Positions 55,968-64,000 of a DNA stretch of 64,000 nucleotides are shown one piece after another. Numbering within the stretch: the first letter of the stretch is position 1; every line of letters starts with the position of its first letter. A program made the position numbers and the translations under genes. The notes beneath the pieces are model-generated. The model searched no databases, had not been told where the DNA came from, and was given only the letters and a program-made list of their open reading frames with translations. Origin of the DNA: Streptomyces sp. 1-11 (GTDB taxonomy: Bacteria > Actinomycetota > Actinomycetes > Streptomycetales > Streptomycetaceae); contig NZ_BJTV01000001.1 in NCBI RefSeq assembly GCF_007176755.1, forward strand, positions 62,001-126,000, read 5' to 3'.

Positions 55968-57485
55968 CTACGCCTCCGAGCGACGCACCAGCCGGTGCCC
56001 ACGCAGCTGCCGGCCGCACCTGACGAGCTCGGCCTCCCAGCCGTCCTCGGTCCCGATCAGGTGCGGCCGTTCATACAACCCCGCCCGCATCTCAGACTCG
56101 GTCAACCGGCGGTATCGCGGCACGTCCGGATCATCCGGTGCCAGGAACTCGTGCTTGCGGTGCAGCAGCGGCCGGTTGGCCGAGCTCTCGTATGAGAGAT
56201 GGGAAGCTTCAAGCGTCTGCAGGTCCACCATGTAGGAAGATCGGATCCGCGGATGCGGGTCTTTGTCAAAGTCCGGGTAGTCCAGCCACGACACCGCTCG
56301 CCCTTGGTGCTTGAGCTTGGCCACGGTCCACTGCTCCGGGCGGCCGGCAGCGATCGACGCACAGTGCTCGTACAAGCGCAATACCGTCGGGATCCGCTCC
56401 AGCACGCGTCGATGCACGTACAGCGCCGTCGGTGTCACCTTGCCGGCAACGGAGGCGTTCATGGCACTCCGCACATAGCCGTCGTCGCGGAGCTTCAACA
56501 ACAGTCGGTCAGCCCGCTGACACGCCTCCTTGTAGGAACTGAAGAACGTGCGCACGTCCTGTTGCAAGCCCACTGGCAGACTCCCGAACGGTCCACGACC
56601 GTTGAACAGCTCCACCGCCAGGTAGAGCAACGTGTTCAACGTCGATCGCTTAGCCCCCGCGGTGGCCCGCTCAGGATCAGCACCATCCCGCATCAGGCGT
56701 TTGACGTCGCCGGGTCGCAGGTGAGCCAGGAGCTCCGCAACGGTCCGTGGCATCTCCTCAATCCGCGGCGAACGTCCCCTGCGCTCGAAAAAGTCCACCA
56801 CCGCACTCACCGCTGAGGCAGTGTCCTCGGAAGCAAGCCACTCGGCATCCGGGATCACACGCTGCGCCAGATAGCTCAGACGGGCGCCCTCGTCCCGGAA
56901 CGCGTAGACGACTCCGGGCGCGGCGGCAACCACCCGCGCGCCGGTCACCTGCTCCACGTATTCCCGAAGCTCACTCGCGGCGTAGAGATGCTGGAACGTC
57001 TGCCGACTCGTCAGTAGACCGTCACCGAATCGCTGACCGTGGACCTTTGACTTCTCCCAGGTCAGCCGGGCTGAGACAACCAGCAGCGTCGAGGTCAGTT
57101 CCCACGCCTGCTCCAAGGTCTGCCGACGCTCTACCGGATCCTCGATCACGTTCAACACGTAGGTCAGCAACACGACGTCGCTGGCGACCAGCCGGGTGTC
57201 GGAGCGGTAATACGGATCCCACCCAGCCACCTGGCAGTCCAATTGCTCCAAGGCCCTGACATCGTCACCACGGCCACAGCCGTAGTCAAGGATCGTCCGC
57301 TCAGGTAGCAACTGGCGGTCCGCCAGCGCCTGACGCGCGGGCACCGACAACGCCATCCGCCCAATCGCCGTTCGGCGACGCTCACTACCCCACATCTGCT
57401 GCATCACAGGCATCTGCATCCAGGTAACGACACGATCAGCAGGGTAGAAGACAGGCGTCCGGCGTGCTCTCGCAACGGCGAACAT
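55968..57485 (-). CDS. DNA phosphorothioation-associated putative methyltransferase
   Basis: 505 residues from ATG 57485; the conserved part begins near SERRRTAIGRMALS, so a later start is possible. Motif I is TILDYGCGRGDDVRALE at about 64-80, followed by VLLTYVLNVIEDPVERRQTL. The C-terminal 350 residues are a family-specific domain. It matches the family I recall as dnd-related methyltransferase, clustered with dnd genes but of unknown substrate. The gene ends 6 bp from the dndA stop, converging on it. Confidence 0.82.
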   Translation of the reverse strand: MFAVARARRTPVFYPADRVVTWMQMPVMQQMWGSERRRTAIGRMALSVPARQALADRQLLPERTILDYGCGRGDDVRALEQLDCQVAGWDPYYRSDTRLVASDVVLLTYVLNVIEDPVERRQTLEQAWELTSTLLVVSARLTWEKSKVHGQRFGDGLLTSRQTFQHLYAASELREYVEQVTGARVVAAAPGVVYAFRDEGARLSYLAQRVIPDAEWLASEDTASAVSAVVDFFERRGRSPRIEEMPRTVAELLAHLRPGDVKRLMRDGADPERATAGAKRSTLNTLLYLAVELFNGRGPFGSLPVGLQQDVRTFFSSYKEACQRADRLLLKLRDDGYVRSAMNASVAGKVTPTALYVHRRVLERIPTVLRLYEHCASIAAGRPEQWTVAKLKHQGRAVSWLDYPDFDKDPHPRIRSSYMVDLQTLEASHLSYESSANRPLLHRKHEFLAPDDPDVPRYRRLTESEMRAGLYERPHLIGTEDGWEAELVRCGRQLRGHRLVRRSEA

Positions 57486-57511
57486 GCCCCTCAAGTGTCA
57501 GCAAGGCACCG

Positions 57512-58198
57512 TCACGCGGCGCATCCGCTGGCCGTGTGTTCCCAAATTATGATGTCTGCCGCTCGAAGAAGGCTGAGAGGCCTCTCGTCAGGCGTATGGA
57601 TGGGGACAATGAGGTCTTGGATCCAACCCCGGTGACAGCTTAGGTCTGCTTGCAAGAGCGGCCACAAGCGCCGGGGGGTGTCCTTATAGGCTCCGGGAAC
57701 TGGCTTTTGGCCGAGGTAGAACTGGTAGATGCTGCTGTCGAAGATCGGCACGAGGTTAGGCCGCTTGCGGTGGAGGATCTTGGTGACGGCAACGGCCTTG
57801 AAGTCGGGCAGCCCCGTACCGCCGGCTTCACCTGTAGCCACTAGTGCTCGATCAACCAGAGACCAGGGTCCCGTCAACGGATCCAGCGTCACGTCCAAGA
57901 AGTCGGCTGTCGCACACCCCTTGTTCGCAAGCACCGCTTCCATGGCTTGCAGGACTTCAGCTCCCGGGCCATCAGGGTGGAACAACGGCACTACCTGCTT
58001 GTAGCCCATGCGAACGCTCAGCAGGGCCGGGGCCAGACAGTCCAACGGGCTCAATCGGTCCGGATCGCCCTGCCAGTCATACGTGCGGAAGGCTCTGGGC
58101 CCCCGGGGGTCTGTGTAGGTCTGCAGGTGCTTCTCCGCACAACCATGCAGTGCTCCAATGGTTCTCACGTAGCCCCCCGCAGCCTCGACGGTGCGCAT
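57512..58198 (-). CDS. Protein of unknown function, possibly DUF6308
   Basis: 228 residues. LSPLDCLAPALLSVRMGYKQ, TKILHRKRPNLVPIFDSSIY and the WSLVDRALVATGEAGGTGLP segment recall a family of actinobacterial proteins I know as DUF6308, which have no established function. No catalytic motif is seen. It lies 27 bp upstream of the methyltransferase gene and may be cotranscribed with it. Confidence 0.55.
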   Translation of the reverse strand: MRTVEAAGGYVRTIGALHGCAEKHLQTYTDPRGPRAFRTYDWQGDPDRLSPLDCLAPALLSVRMGYKQVVPLFHPDGPGAEVLQAMEAVLANKGCATADFLDVTLDPLTGPWSLVDRALVATGEAGGTGLPDFKAVAVTKILHRKRPNLVPIFDSSIYQFYLGQKPVPGAYKDTPRRLWPLLQADLSCHRGWIQDLIVPIHTPDERPLSLLRAADIIIWEHTASGCAA

Positions 58199-58308
58199 GG
58201 CAGCGCCGCCGCTCTCATCAGAGCAATGCTCATGCTACGAGCTGTCGACTATGCGTGGACCCATACTCGTGGAACAGCCCGTCGAGGTCCCGCCTGAGCC
58301 CCCGGCCA

Positions 58309-59253
58309 CTACCCACGGCGCAACTGAATCGGCCTGCGATCGCGGACGCCGTCCAGGACGGATGTATCGACGACGGGCCGCTGTCTGGGCTGCGCCGCGC
58401 GGAGCTGGATGGTGCCGCGGTCGCTCATGGCGTTACACCACTCGCTCGGCTTTGGCCTAGTGCCGGCCGGGCCGCCCGCCTGCTCGAAAAGGCTGCGGAC
58501 GGCCGACTCTTGGCGGTCGTTGAGGCAGCCGGCGACGAATCTGAGCGGGTCACCCGGGACGACGTACGGGTCCTCGGCGAGGATCCGTACGACAGCCAGG
58601 GCGGTCTTGAAAGCGTCACTGTCGACGCTCGCCCGCGCCGACGGGGTGTGCGGGTCGCCCCACTCCGGGGTGTCAGCCTGGATCTGCACCGACACTCCTC
58701 CAACACGACGGAAGCCGTCGCAATCGATGAAGTGAACCATCGGCTCCGGCTGCAGAGACCACAGGATGTTGGCGTGGGAGATGTCCCCGATGACCATGCT
58801 GATGCTGTGGAACCAGTCGACGGCCTTTGCACAGGCCATGGCCAGTGCGCGCCGCTGCTCCGGAGACGGGCGGCGAACGTTCTTCGTCGCGGGCCTCTCC
58901 GGGTAGAGCACGTGCTGCAGCTGTAGGAGCTTGGTCTTGCCGTTCGGCGTCTGCCATCTGTACGCGTCCGGTGCATTGCGCATGAGGAAGCCGACCGAAC
59001 GGCCTCCGTCCGACACACGGCACAGTGGCCAAGCAGCGATCCGATCCAGATGGGCGCGCTCCGGGTCAGACAGTGCCTGGCGGAGCGCGGGGAGAGTCGC
59101 CAGGGCGCTCTCGTTCACGGTGGCGGGGTTCTTGTATTCCTTGAAGAGCAGGCCATTGCCGGCTAGGTACACGACGCCCTGACCGCCGCTGCCCATCTTG
59201 GCGCCGAGAGTGAGCGATGACTTCGCAACATCCTGACCGTCCTCGGCCGTCAT
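58309..59253 (-). CDS. Protein kinase of a TerY-P triad
   Basis: 314 residues from ATG 59253, overlapping the PP2C stop by 4 bp. Gly-rich loop MGSGGQGVVYL at 20-30, ATP Lys in LLFKEYKN (Lys38), catalytic loop VIGDISHANILW (Asp157, Asn162) and a DFG-equivalent IDCDGF (177-180). The VAIK and HRD triads are diverged in the manner of the kinases found in TerY-P (vWA, PP2C, kinase) operons. No membrane segment. Confidence 0.85.
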   Translation of the reverse strand: MTAEDGQDVAKSSLTLGAKMGSGGQGVVYLAGNGLLFKEYKNPATVNESALATLPALRQALSDPERAHLDRIAAWPLCRVSDGGRSVGFLMRNAPDAYRWQTPNGKTKLLQLQHVLYPERPATKNVRRPSPEQRRALAMACAKAVDWFHSISMVIGDISHANILWSLQPEPMVHFIDCDGFRRVGGVSVQIQADTPEWGDPHTPSARASVDSDAFKTALAVVRILAEDPYVVPGDPLRFVAGCLNDRQESAVRSLFEQAGGPAGTRPKPSEWCNAMSDRGTIQLRAAQPRQRPVVDTSVLDGVRDRRPIQLRRG

Positions 59254-60491
59254 CGGCCCGCCACCCCCTCCCACACACAGATGACCGTGCGGTCGTCGTC
59301 GTACGTCTTGGCGCGGAGCTGCGCCTGCCTGAGGAATTCAGACATGGTCGGGACCTCGCCGGTACCCCAGTAGGCGGCCAGACGCGCACGGAACTCGGGT
59401 TCCTGGTTGATCGGATTGGTGATTCCGTCGGTTCCGAGGAGCAGCAGTTCGCCCGGTTCGGATCGAAGCAGGGCGACCGCGGCATAACGGGTCGAAGGCA
59501 GGGCGGTCGTCCTCGTGCTGGCGATTCCACCGTCCTGGCCTTCCAACCCGCGCCACTCGCCATCGACGAGACGTAGCAAACCGCCGTCGCCAATGCTGAC
59601 CCACACCCTCTCCCGGATCTTGGTGTCCGTGGGCACCAGCACGAGATGCAGAGTAGTGGCGTAGTCCCGCTCGTCGAATCCCGCGGTCTTCGCCGCCCAC
59701 TTCTTAAGGCAGTCGGGCACGGCCTCGCCGATGGCGCTGTTGACGGCAGCGATGAGCATCTGATGGTCCTGGCCCACCAGCAGGCTGTGGAGGTCCCGGG
59801 CCTTCGTCTCCAAAGCCTTGATCACGGCGTGAGCCAATTCCTGCGAAGCGACGTGGGACCGTTTCGACGAACCAACACCATCCGCCACCGCGAGCACCAG
59901 CAACTGTTCGTTGCCCTCGCCAATCCGAGCCAACACCATCGCGTCCTGGCGGCAGGCCCCCTCCCACCGATGGGAGTCGCCCCGCATGGACGCGCCCAGC
60001 ACGGCCAGTCCGGGCAGGGTAAGACCATCGACGACGGTATCCGGGGTGAAGGCAGCGAAATCGTCCTCACCGACGGCCGGCTTGTTCTTCGGGAACGGCG
60101 GATAGGCGGGGGGACGCCTGCCAATGTGCTCGGGAAACGTGCGCGCACTGCCGCCGCACGCGCAGCCGGGGTTCACCGCCGACGGATCGGGGGTCGGTTG
60201 CGGGGCCGGTACCGGGGCGGGATCCGGGGTCAGTTGCGGCTGCGGCCGGACCTGCGTCTGCGAGGTCTCGTGGGGACCTGAAGCATCCGGCTCGACCTGC
60301 GGTTTCTGAGGAACGTGGGGCGTCGGCAGCGCCTGGGGCAGCGGGGACGCCGAGGCCGCGACCGCCTCGGCCGGAAGAGGAGCGGAAAAGGGCGGAGGCA
60401 GCACCGTACTGACCAGCGCCACGGCCTGGTCCATCTGCTCGTCCGCGCTGATTGGCACGCGCGGGTCGTCATGGTTCATGGGCGCGCTCAC
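59250..60491 (-). CDS. PP2C-family protein phosphatase
   Basis: 413 residues. The first ~130 are Pro-rich and disordered, ending in PGCACGGS. The PP2C domain follows with the metal motifs CRQDAMVL, VADGVGSSKRSHVA (203-216), WVSIGDGGLL and LLGTDGITN. It dephosphorylates Ser/Thr and probably opposes the kinase. It overlaps vWA upstream and kinase downstream by 4 bp each. Confidence 0.88.
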   Translation of the reverse strand: MSAPMNHDDPRVPISADEQMDQAVALVSTVLPPPFSAPLPAEAVAASASPLPQALPTPHVPQKPQVEPDASGPHETSQTQVRPQPQLTPDPAPVPAPQPTPDPSAVNPGCACGGSARTFPEHIGRRPPAYPPFPKNKPAVGEDDFAAFTPDTVVDGLTLPGLAVLGASMRGDSHRWEGACRQDAMVLARIGEGNEQLLVLAVADGVGSSKRSHVASQELAHAVIKALETKARDLHSLLVGQDHQMLIAAVNSAIGEAVPDCLKKWAAKTAGFDERDYATTLHLVLVPTDTKIRERVWVSIGDGGLLRLVDGEWRGLEGQDGGIASTRTTALPSTRYAAVALLRSEPGELLLLGTDGITNPINQEPEFRARLAAYWGTGEVPTMSEFLRQAQLRAKTYDDDRTVICVWEGVAGR

Positions 60492-61162
60492 ATCTTGTCC
60501 AGGGAGAGGCTGGTGTAGCCGTCCACGTGGTCGTCGACCTTAAGGTCGAAGCCTTCGCCCCCCTTAGACGAGATGCTGGTGGTCGAGTTGACGATCGAGT
60601 TTGTCAAGCTCGACGCGAACTCGCGAAGGGCGACAGCGGGATTAACATTGTCGCTCTCCTGGATGAACGCCTTGAAGTTGGCGACCTCAGCGATCGTCAT
60701 CCGATCGGCCGTGCCAATGCCGAAGGCGATGATTTTCGGGGCGTAGGAGAACTCCTTGAGTTCCTTGAGCGCATCGCGCCAGAGGGTGTCCGGCATGTCA
60801 GTCGGAGCACCGTCGGACAGGAAGAAGACGACCGGGCGGAAAACGGAGTGGCCCTCGCCCTTCAGCCGGTCGACATCCTTCTGAATGGTGTCCTTGAGCA
60901 GCTGAAACGCCGAGGCAAACGACGTCACGCCACCCGCCGACAGCGACGGCAGAGAGTCGATCTCGCTGAGGTCGACCAGCGGCTGGAGCAGGGTGGCGCT
61001 GGTGGAGAAGCCGATCATCGCGAAGCGGGCCTTGTCGGCGACGGCCGGGTTGGAGCTGATCTCGTCGTGCAGGTCCGGCAGGGCCTCGTTGATGGCGCCC
61101 ACGCCGTCGGCGGCCATGGAGCTGGACTCGTCGCAGACCAGGTAGAAGGGAAGAAGCTGCAT
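60488..61162 (-). CDS. TerY-like von Willebrand factor A protein
   Basis: 224 residues. MIDAS metal-binding site: D-x-S-x-S in LVCDESSSMAAD (Asp11, Ser13, Ser15), Thr80 in GGVTSF and Asp117 in LSDGAPTDMP. A single vWA domain with a 50-residue C-terminal strand-rich tail. It belongs with the following PP2C and kinase as a TerY-P triad. Confidence 0.88.
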   Translation of the reverse strand: MQLLPFYLVCDESSSMAADGVGAINEALPDLHDEISSNPAVADKARFAMIGFSTSATLLQPLVDLSEIDSLPSLSAGGVTSFASAFQLLKDTIQKDVDRLKGEGHSVFRPVVFFLSDGAPTDMPDTLWRDALKELKEFSYAPKIIAFGIGTADRMTIAEVANFKAFIQESDNVNPAVALREFASSLTNSIVNSTTSISSKGGEGFDLKVDDHVDGYTSLSLDKM

Positions 61163-61208
61163 TGCTTGCTCCTGAATCGATGGAACGTGGGGGACGACGG
61201 CCTGGCCG

Positions 61209-61733
61209 TCAGCGGGTGTAGAAGTAAATTTCGAGCGCGGCGCTGCCGGAGGTCGTGCTGCCCTGCCAGAACGGACGCTCCACGGACTCGCCGAACATGT
61301 CCGGACGGGCCTTCTTCAGCGCCTTGTTGATCTCATCGGCGTACGCCTGACCCTGACTGGTCTCCGGAGACTCGCCGAAGGTGAGGACCAGAGCGGCCTG
61401 GCGGTCCCCGTACCGCTCAGTGGCCGCGCGCACCTGCGCGACCATGGCAGACCGGTCGCCTGCGGCCGCCTGCACCCGGATCTTTACCGGCTTCAGCTCA
61501 AGCGACCGGGGCCCGGTGGGCGTCGGTGACGGCGAAGGGGACGCAGACGCCGAGGTGGACGGCGACGGCTTCGGCTTCACCGCCGACTGGGCTGCGAGCG
61601 GGTCAGCCCGGTCCCCCAGAGAGACCAGGGCCAGGACCAGGAGCATGTCGGCGAAGAGCCAGCCGGCGAGGTGCAACGGGTTGAATCGGCTCAACCGGCG
61701 CCTCTTGCTCGCGGACCCGGACGAGGCGTTCAT
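61209..61733 (-). CDS. MotB/ExbD/ZorB-like membrane protein
   Basis: 174 residues: a basic N-terminus (SKRRRLSRFNPLHL), one membrane helix at about 22-40 (AGWLFADMLLVLALVSLG) with Asp29 inside it, a Pro/Ser linker, and a C-terminal globular domain (RQAALVLTFGESPETSQGQA). An Asp near the start of a single TM is the ion-carrying residue of MotB, ExbD, TolR and ZorB stator units. The C-terminal part could be a short OmpA/peptidoglycan-binding fold. It overlaps the upstream membrane gene by 4 bp. The assignment is by architecture. Confidence 0.62.
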   Translation of the reverse strand: MNASSGSASKRRRLSRFNPLHLAGWLFADMLLVLALVSLGDRADPLAAQSAVKPKPSPSTSASASPSPSPTPTGPRSLELKPVKIRVQAAAGDRSAMVAQVRAATERYGDRQAALVLTFGESPETSQGQAYADEINKALKKARPDMFGESVERPFWQGSTTSGSAALEIYFYTR

Positions 61734-63316
61734 GAGGCCTTGTCCAGGCTTACCGGCGGCCGCTGGGGGTAGGCGGCGTCGGAGGAGGAATGCGGCCTGG
61801 CATCCGAGCGCTCACGTTGCTGCGGCTGCGCGGGGAACGGGTTACTCGGCGACATGGACGACGCAGGAGGCACCGGCGGTGTCGACGCTGAGGCCTGACG
61901 CAAGATCTCCTCGGCCCTCGCGAGCGCTTCCTGCGCCTGTTTCCTGGCGTCCTCCGCCATGCGGCGCTCGATTTCGGCGGCCGCACGCGCCGCGTCGCCG
62001 TCCTTGGCGGCACGCTCCACGACGTCGATCAGGGCAGTGAACCGCTTCGCGGCCTCGTCGAGCGCCTTCGTGCGGTCGGCGATGCCGGAGACGGCGTGCC
62101 GGGAGTCCCCAGCCGCCTGCTCGGTGTGTTCGGCCATGGCCTTGAGGCCGTCGATGAGCTGGCTGTGCAGGTCTCCGACTACTTCGACGCTGGTGGTGAA
62201 AGAGCGCTGCGTGGCGGCCAGCAGCGTAATGGAGTCCTCGACGCGCTGAGCCGCGTCCGTGAGCGCGGTACGGACTTCGTCACCGTTGCCGGAGACAGTG
62301 GCCTCCAGCCTGTCTGTGGTGCGGGAGAGGAGGTTCCGAAGATCGTTTGTGGCGGTGATCAGGCTGTCGCGGCTACGATCGAGGGCCTCGCGGTGGCCGT
62401 TGACGGCATGCCGGAGCTCGTCGCCGACCTGCGTGAGCGGCTGGTCCAAGTCGCGTACGGCCGAACGGATCGCGGTGCCGCTGTCCCGGACGGTGTCAGC
62501 CATCCGCGCCACCGCCGTCTCGAGGGGGCGAACCGAATCGTCGGCTTCCGCGAGGCGTTCTTCCGCCTTTTCCAACGCCTCACGGACCACCTCGGCGGCA
62601 GTGACGAGATGCTTCTGTGCGGCGAGCGCCTTGGAGTGCATGCGCTGGATCTTCCCGCCGGCCTTGTTGAGTTCCTCCGCGAACCTTCCCGGCGAAGCAA
62701 AGCGGTGCGCGTTGAGGATCAGCTGGGCTTCGGTCAGTACGGGCACCAGGCGGGCCATCGCGGCACGGGTCTCCTGCTCCGCCCTCTGCTCTGCCCGGTC
62801 CACGGCGGCACGACGATTGCCGTGGAGCAGCGTTAGCGCGAGTAGGGCAAGGAGAGCGACGCTGCCGACCTCGGCGACGTGGCCGAACTCGAACCAACCG
62901 CTGAGGTGCCCCTCGAAGCCGGTCTGCCACAGCTGGAGGAAGGGGCGCCTGGCCGCCTTTGGGTCCGCGGTCGTGAGATCGCCATAGGCGCTGGTCGCCA
63001 TCGCGAGACCGGACCAGGTAAAGATGAGCGGCATGAAGACGAGTGCGCCGAGGACCCAGTCCAGCACGTCGACGGTCTTCGATACCAGAGCGGCCCGACG
63101 GCTAGTCGCCGGCGTCACGTCGCAGACCATGCTCTCGGGGCGGGCGAAGTTGGCCATCAGGTCGAGGTCGGCCCAGGCGTCCAGCGCGTCGAGTTCGCGA
63201 GAGTCCATCGCACGGGCGAGCGCGCGTAGTTCCTCAGCTCGTGGGGCAAGCGCAGGATCCTGGGCCTGGTCCTCAAGGTGACGGGCGGTCACCGATCTGT
63301 CGTGCAAAACCCCCAC
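61730..63316 (-). CDS. Two-TM membrane protein with long coiled-coil tail, possible ZorA-like partner
   Basis: 528 residues from GTG 63316, with AGGGGAG upstream. Membrane helices at about 86-110 (VLGALVFMPLIFTWSGLAMA) and 147-166 (VAEVGSVALLALLALTLLHG), then some 320 residues of heptad-type helix and a disordered Pro/Ser tail. MotA/ZorA proteins have more membrane helices, but the pairing with a MotB-like gene and the long cytoplasmic coil recall ZorA. It is first in the operon. Confidence 0.6.
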   Translation of the reverse strand: MGVLHDRSVTARHLEDQAQDPALAPRAEELRALARAMDSRELDALDAWADLDLMANFARPESMVCDVTPATSRRAALVSKTVDVLDWVLGALVFMPLIFTWSGLAMATSAYGDLTTADPKAARRPFLQLWQTGFEGHLSGWFEFGHVAEVGSVALLALLALTLLHGNRRAAVDRAEQRAEQETRAAMARLVPVLTEAQLILNAHRFASPGRFAEELNKAGGKIQRMHSKALAAQKHLVTAAEVVREALEKAEERLAEADDSVRPLETAVARMADTVRDSGTAIRSAVRDLDQPLTQVGDELRHAVNGHREALDRSRDSLITATNDLRNLLSRTTDRLEATVSGNGDEVRTALTDAAQRVEDSITLLAATQRSFTTSVEVVGDLHSQLIDGLKAMAEHTEQAAGDSRHAVSGIADRTKALDEAAKRFTALIDVVERAAKDGDAARAAAEIERRMAEDARKQAQEALARAEEILRQASASTPPVPPASSMSPSNPFPAQPQQRERSDARPHSSSDAAYPQRPPVSLDKAS

Positions 63317-63556
63317 AGGGCTCCCCTATCCTGCCCATGGCTGTCGCCAGGTCGTGTGACGGATCGATGCACTGGCGGCACCGGCGAGTTTGATCGGAGC
63401 GCGCATGGCCCCCAAGCCGCATGGGCGTCGATCGGATGGATCTTCACATCCTCCACAAGAGACGGTCGAGAGCAGCGCAGGGTTGTAGTGAAAGCGTGAT
63501 GATCTGTGAATCCGGTCGCATCTGGTGCGACACGCAGTTGAGGGGGCGTGAGGCGG
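63317..63556. promoter_or_regulatory. Divergent intergenic region
   Basis: 240 bp between the minus-strand TerY-P operon and the plus-strand TerD-like gene. Promoters for both are expected here; none stands out by sequence. Confidence 0.35.
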
Positions 63557-64000
63557 ATGAGCGGGGACGGACGTAAGCGAGGGGTCGTCCAACTGAAGTC
63601 GACGAAGGGGCGTCCCCCCCGGGGGGATCATCGAACCAGAGCCGGAGCCGGTGCCGGAATCGCGGCGGGGAGCCGCAGCAGACATCGAGGGTGAACGGGA
63701 GTCCGGTCGAGCTGAGCGATTGGTCGCCGCAGGCCCGGATCGCGGGGGACGGACAGCTGCAGGTCAACTCCAACTGGTCGGCCGCAGCCAAGGCGGACCT
63801 CGACCTCAGGTGCATGGTACGTACGCGGGACGGTCGAGGTGGCGCGATCCAGCCGCTGGGTGCCAACTTCGGCTCCTTCGATCACTGGCCCTACCTGGAG
63901 CTCGATCAGGACGACCGCACCGGTCGGTCGAGGCACCGCGCGGACCATTCGTGGACTGGGTCTTATCGCTCGTCATGTAACGAGCCTCTGACCAGGAGAA
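63557..64000 (+). pseudogene. TerD-like domain protein, frameshifted and cut by the window edge
   Basis: An ATG at 63557 with GAGGCGG upstream gives MSGDGRKRGVVQLKSTKG. After a C/G homopolymer run (63615-63626) the coding frame moves, and from 63691 reads NGSPVELSDWSPQARIAGDG, ADLDLRCMVRTRDG, GAIQPLGANFGSFDHWPYLE and LDQDDRTG. This is the pattern of a TerD/TerA tellurium-resistance fold. Beyond DDRTG (about 63925) the family sequence is lost again. Either it is decayed or the assembly has indels. Ter genes commonly accompany TerY-P triads. Confidence 0.5.

Noticed and set aside
58309..63316. Complete Zorya system
   Set aside because: Only a ZorA/ZorB-like membrane pair is suggested; no ZorC and no SNF2-like ZorD or nuclease ZorE is adjacent.

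Overview
This is a high-GC actinobacterial chromosome segment, almost certainly Streptomyces. The evidence is the F0F1 ATP synthase operon followed by a MraY/WecA-type transferase, glyA, tsaC, prmC, prfA, rpmE, an LCP protein, a Rho factor with a long Arg/Gly-rich insertion, thrB-thrC-hom, lysA, nrtL and a response regulator, with frequent GTG starts and strong third-position GC. All these core genes (1-25.8 kb) lie on the minus strand. They are ordinary housekeeping functions: energy conservation, cell-wall glycan synthesis, translation termination, transcription termination and aspartate-family amino acid synthesis.

At 26.25 kb a tRNA-Arg (anticodon CCG) marks the change from core to accessory DNA. 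Its 3' part plus about 130 bp of downstream sequence recurs imperfectly 1.7 kb further on. This pair of att-like sites brackets a small insert with a GNAT acetyltransferase. Beyond it (27.7-33.5 kb) lies mobile-element debris: a gene cut at the att copy, a C-terminal tyrosine-integrase fragment, an ISAs1-type element with a frameshifted transposase, a second remnant of the same IS, and several very small genes. Among these is an overlapping pair of Cys-rich proteins lying between the two IS copies.

From 33.5 to 58 kb the island carries a DNA phosphorothioation (Dnd) system. dndA (plus strand) is divergent from dndB-dndC-dndD-dndE (minus strand), and two copies of the inverted repeat GTACGT-N10-ACGTAC sit in the shared promoter region. 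No DndF/G/H restriction genes are recognisable. In their place, 0.9 kb downstream of dndE, is a tight nine-gene minus-strand operon. In transcription order it encodes a GIY-YIG-like protein, a second DGQHR protein, a helix-hairpin-helix/winged-helix protein, a PLD-nuclease/SF2-helicase fusion, a 54-residue protein, an SMC/Rad50-like ATPase, a Dnd-associated small protein, a protein with a sigma-region-4-like segment and a RelE-fold/UvrD helicase fusion. I propose it as a non-DndFGH effector module that reads phosphorothioate marks. A phosphorothioation-associated putative methyltransferase gene converges on dndA.

The last part (57.5-63.6 kb, minus strand) is a five-gene operon: a two-TM coiled-coil membrane protein, a one-TM MotB/ExbD/ZorB-like protein with an Asp in its TM, a vWA protein, a PP2C phosphatase and a Ser/Thr kinase. 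The last three correspond to a TerY-P triad, and a broken TerD-like gene lies beside it at the window edge. The membrane pair recalls the ZorA/ZorB motor of Zorya, so this may be a second, signalling-controlled defence module next to the Dnd island. These functional links are inferences from gene order and motifs; no database search was run.
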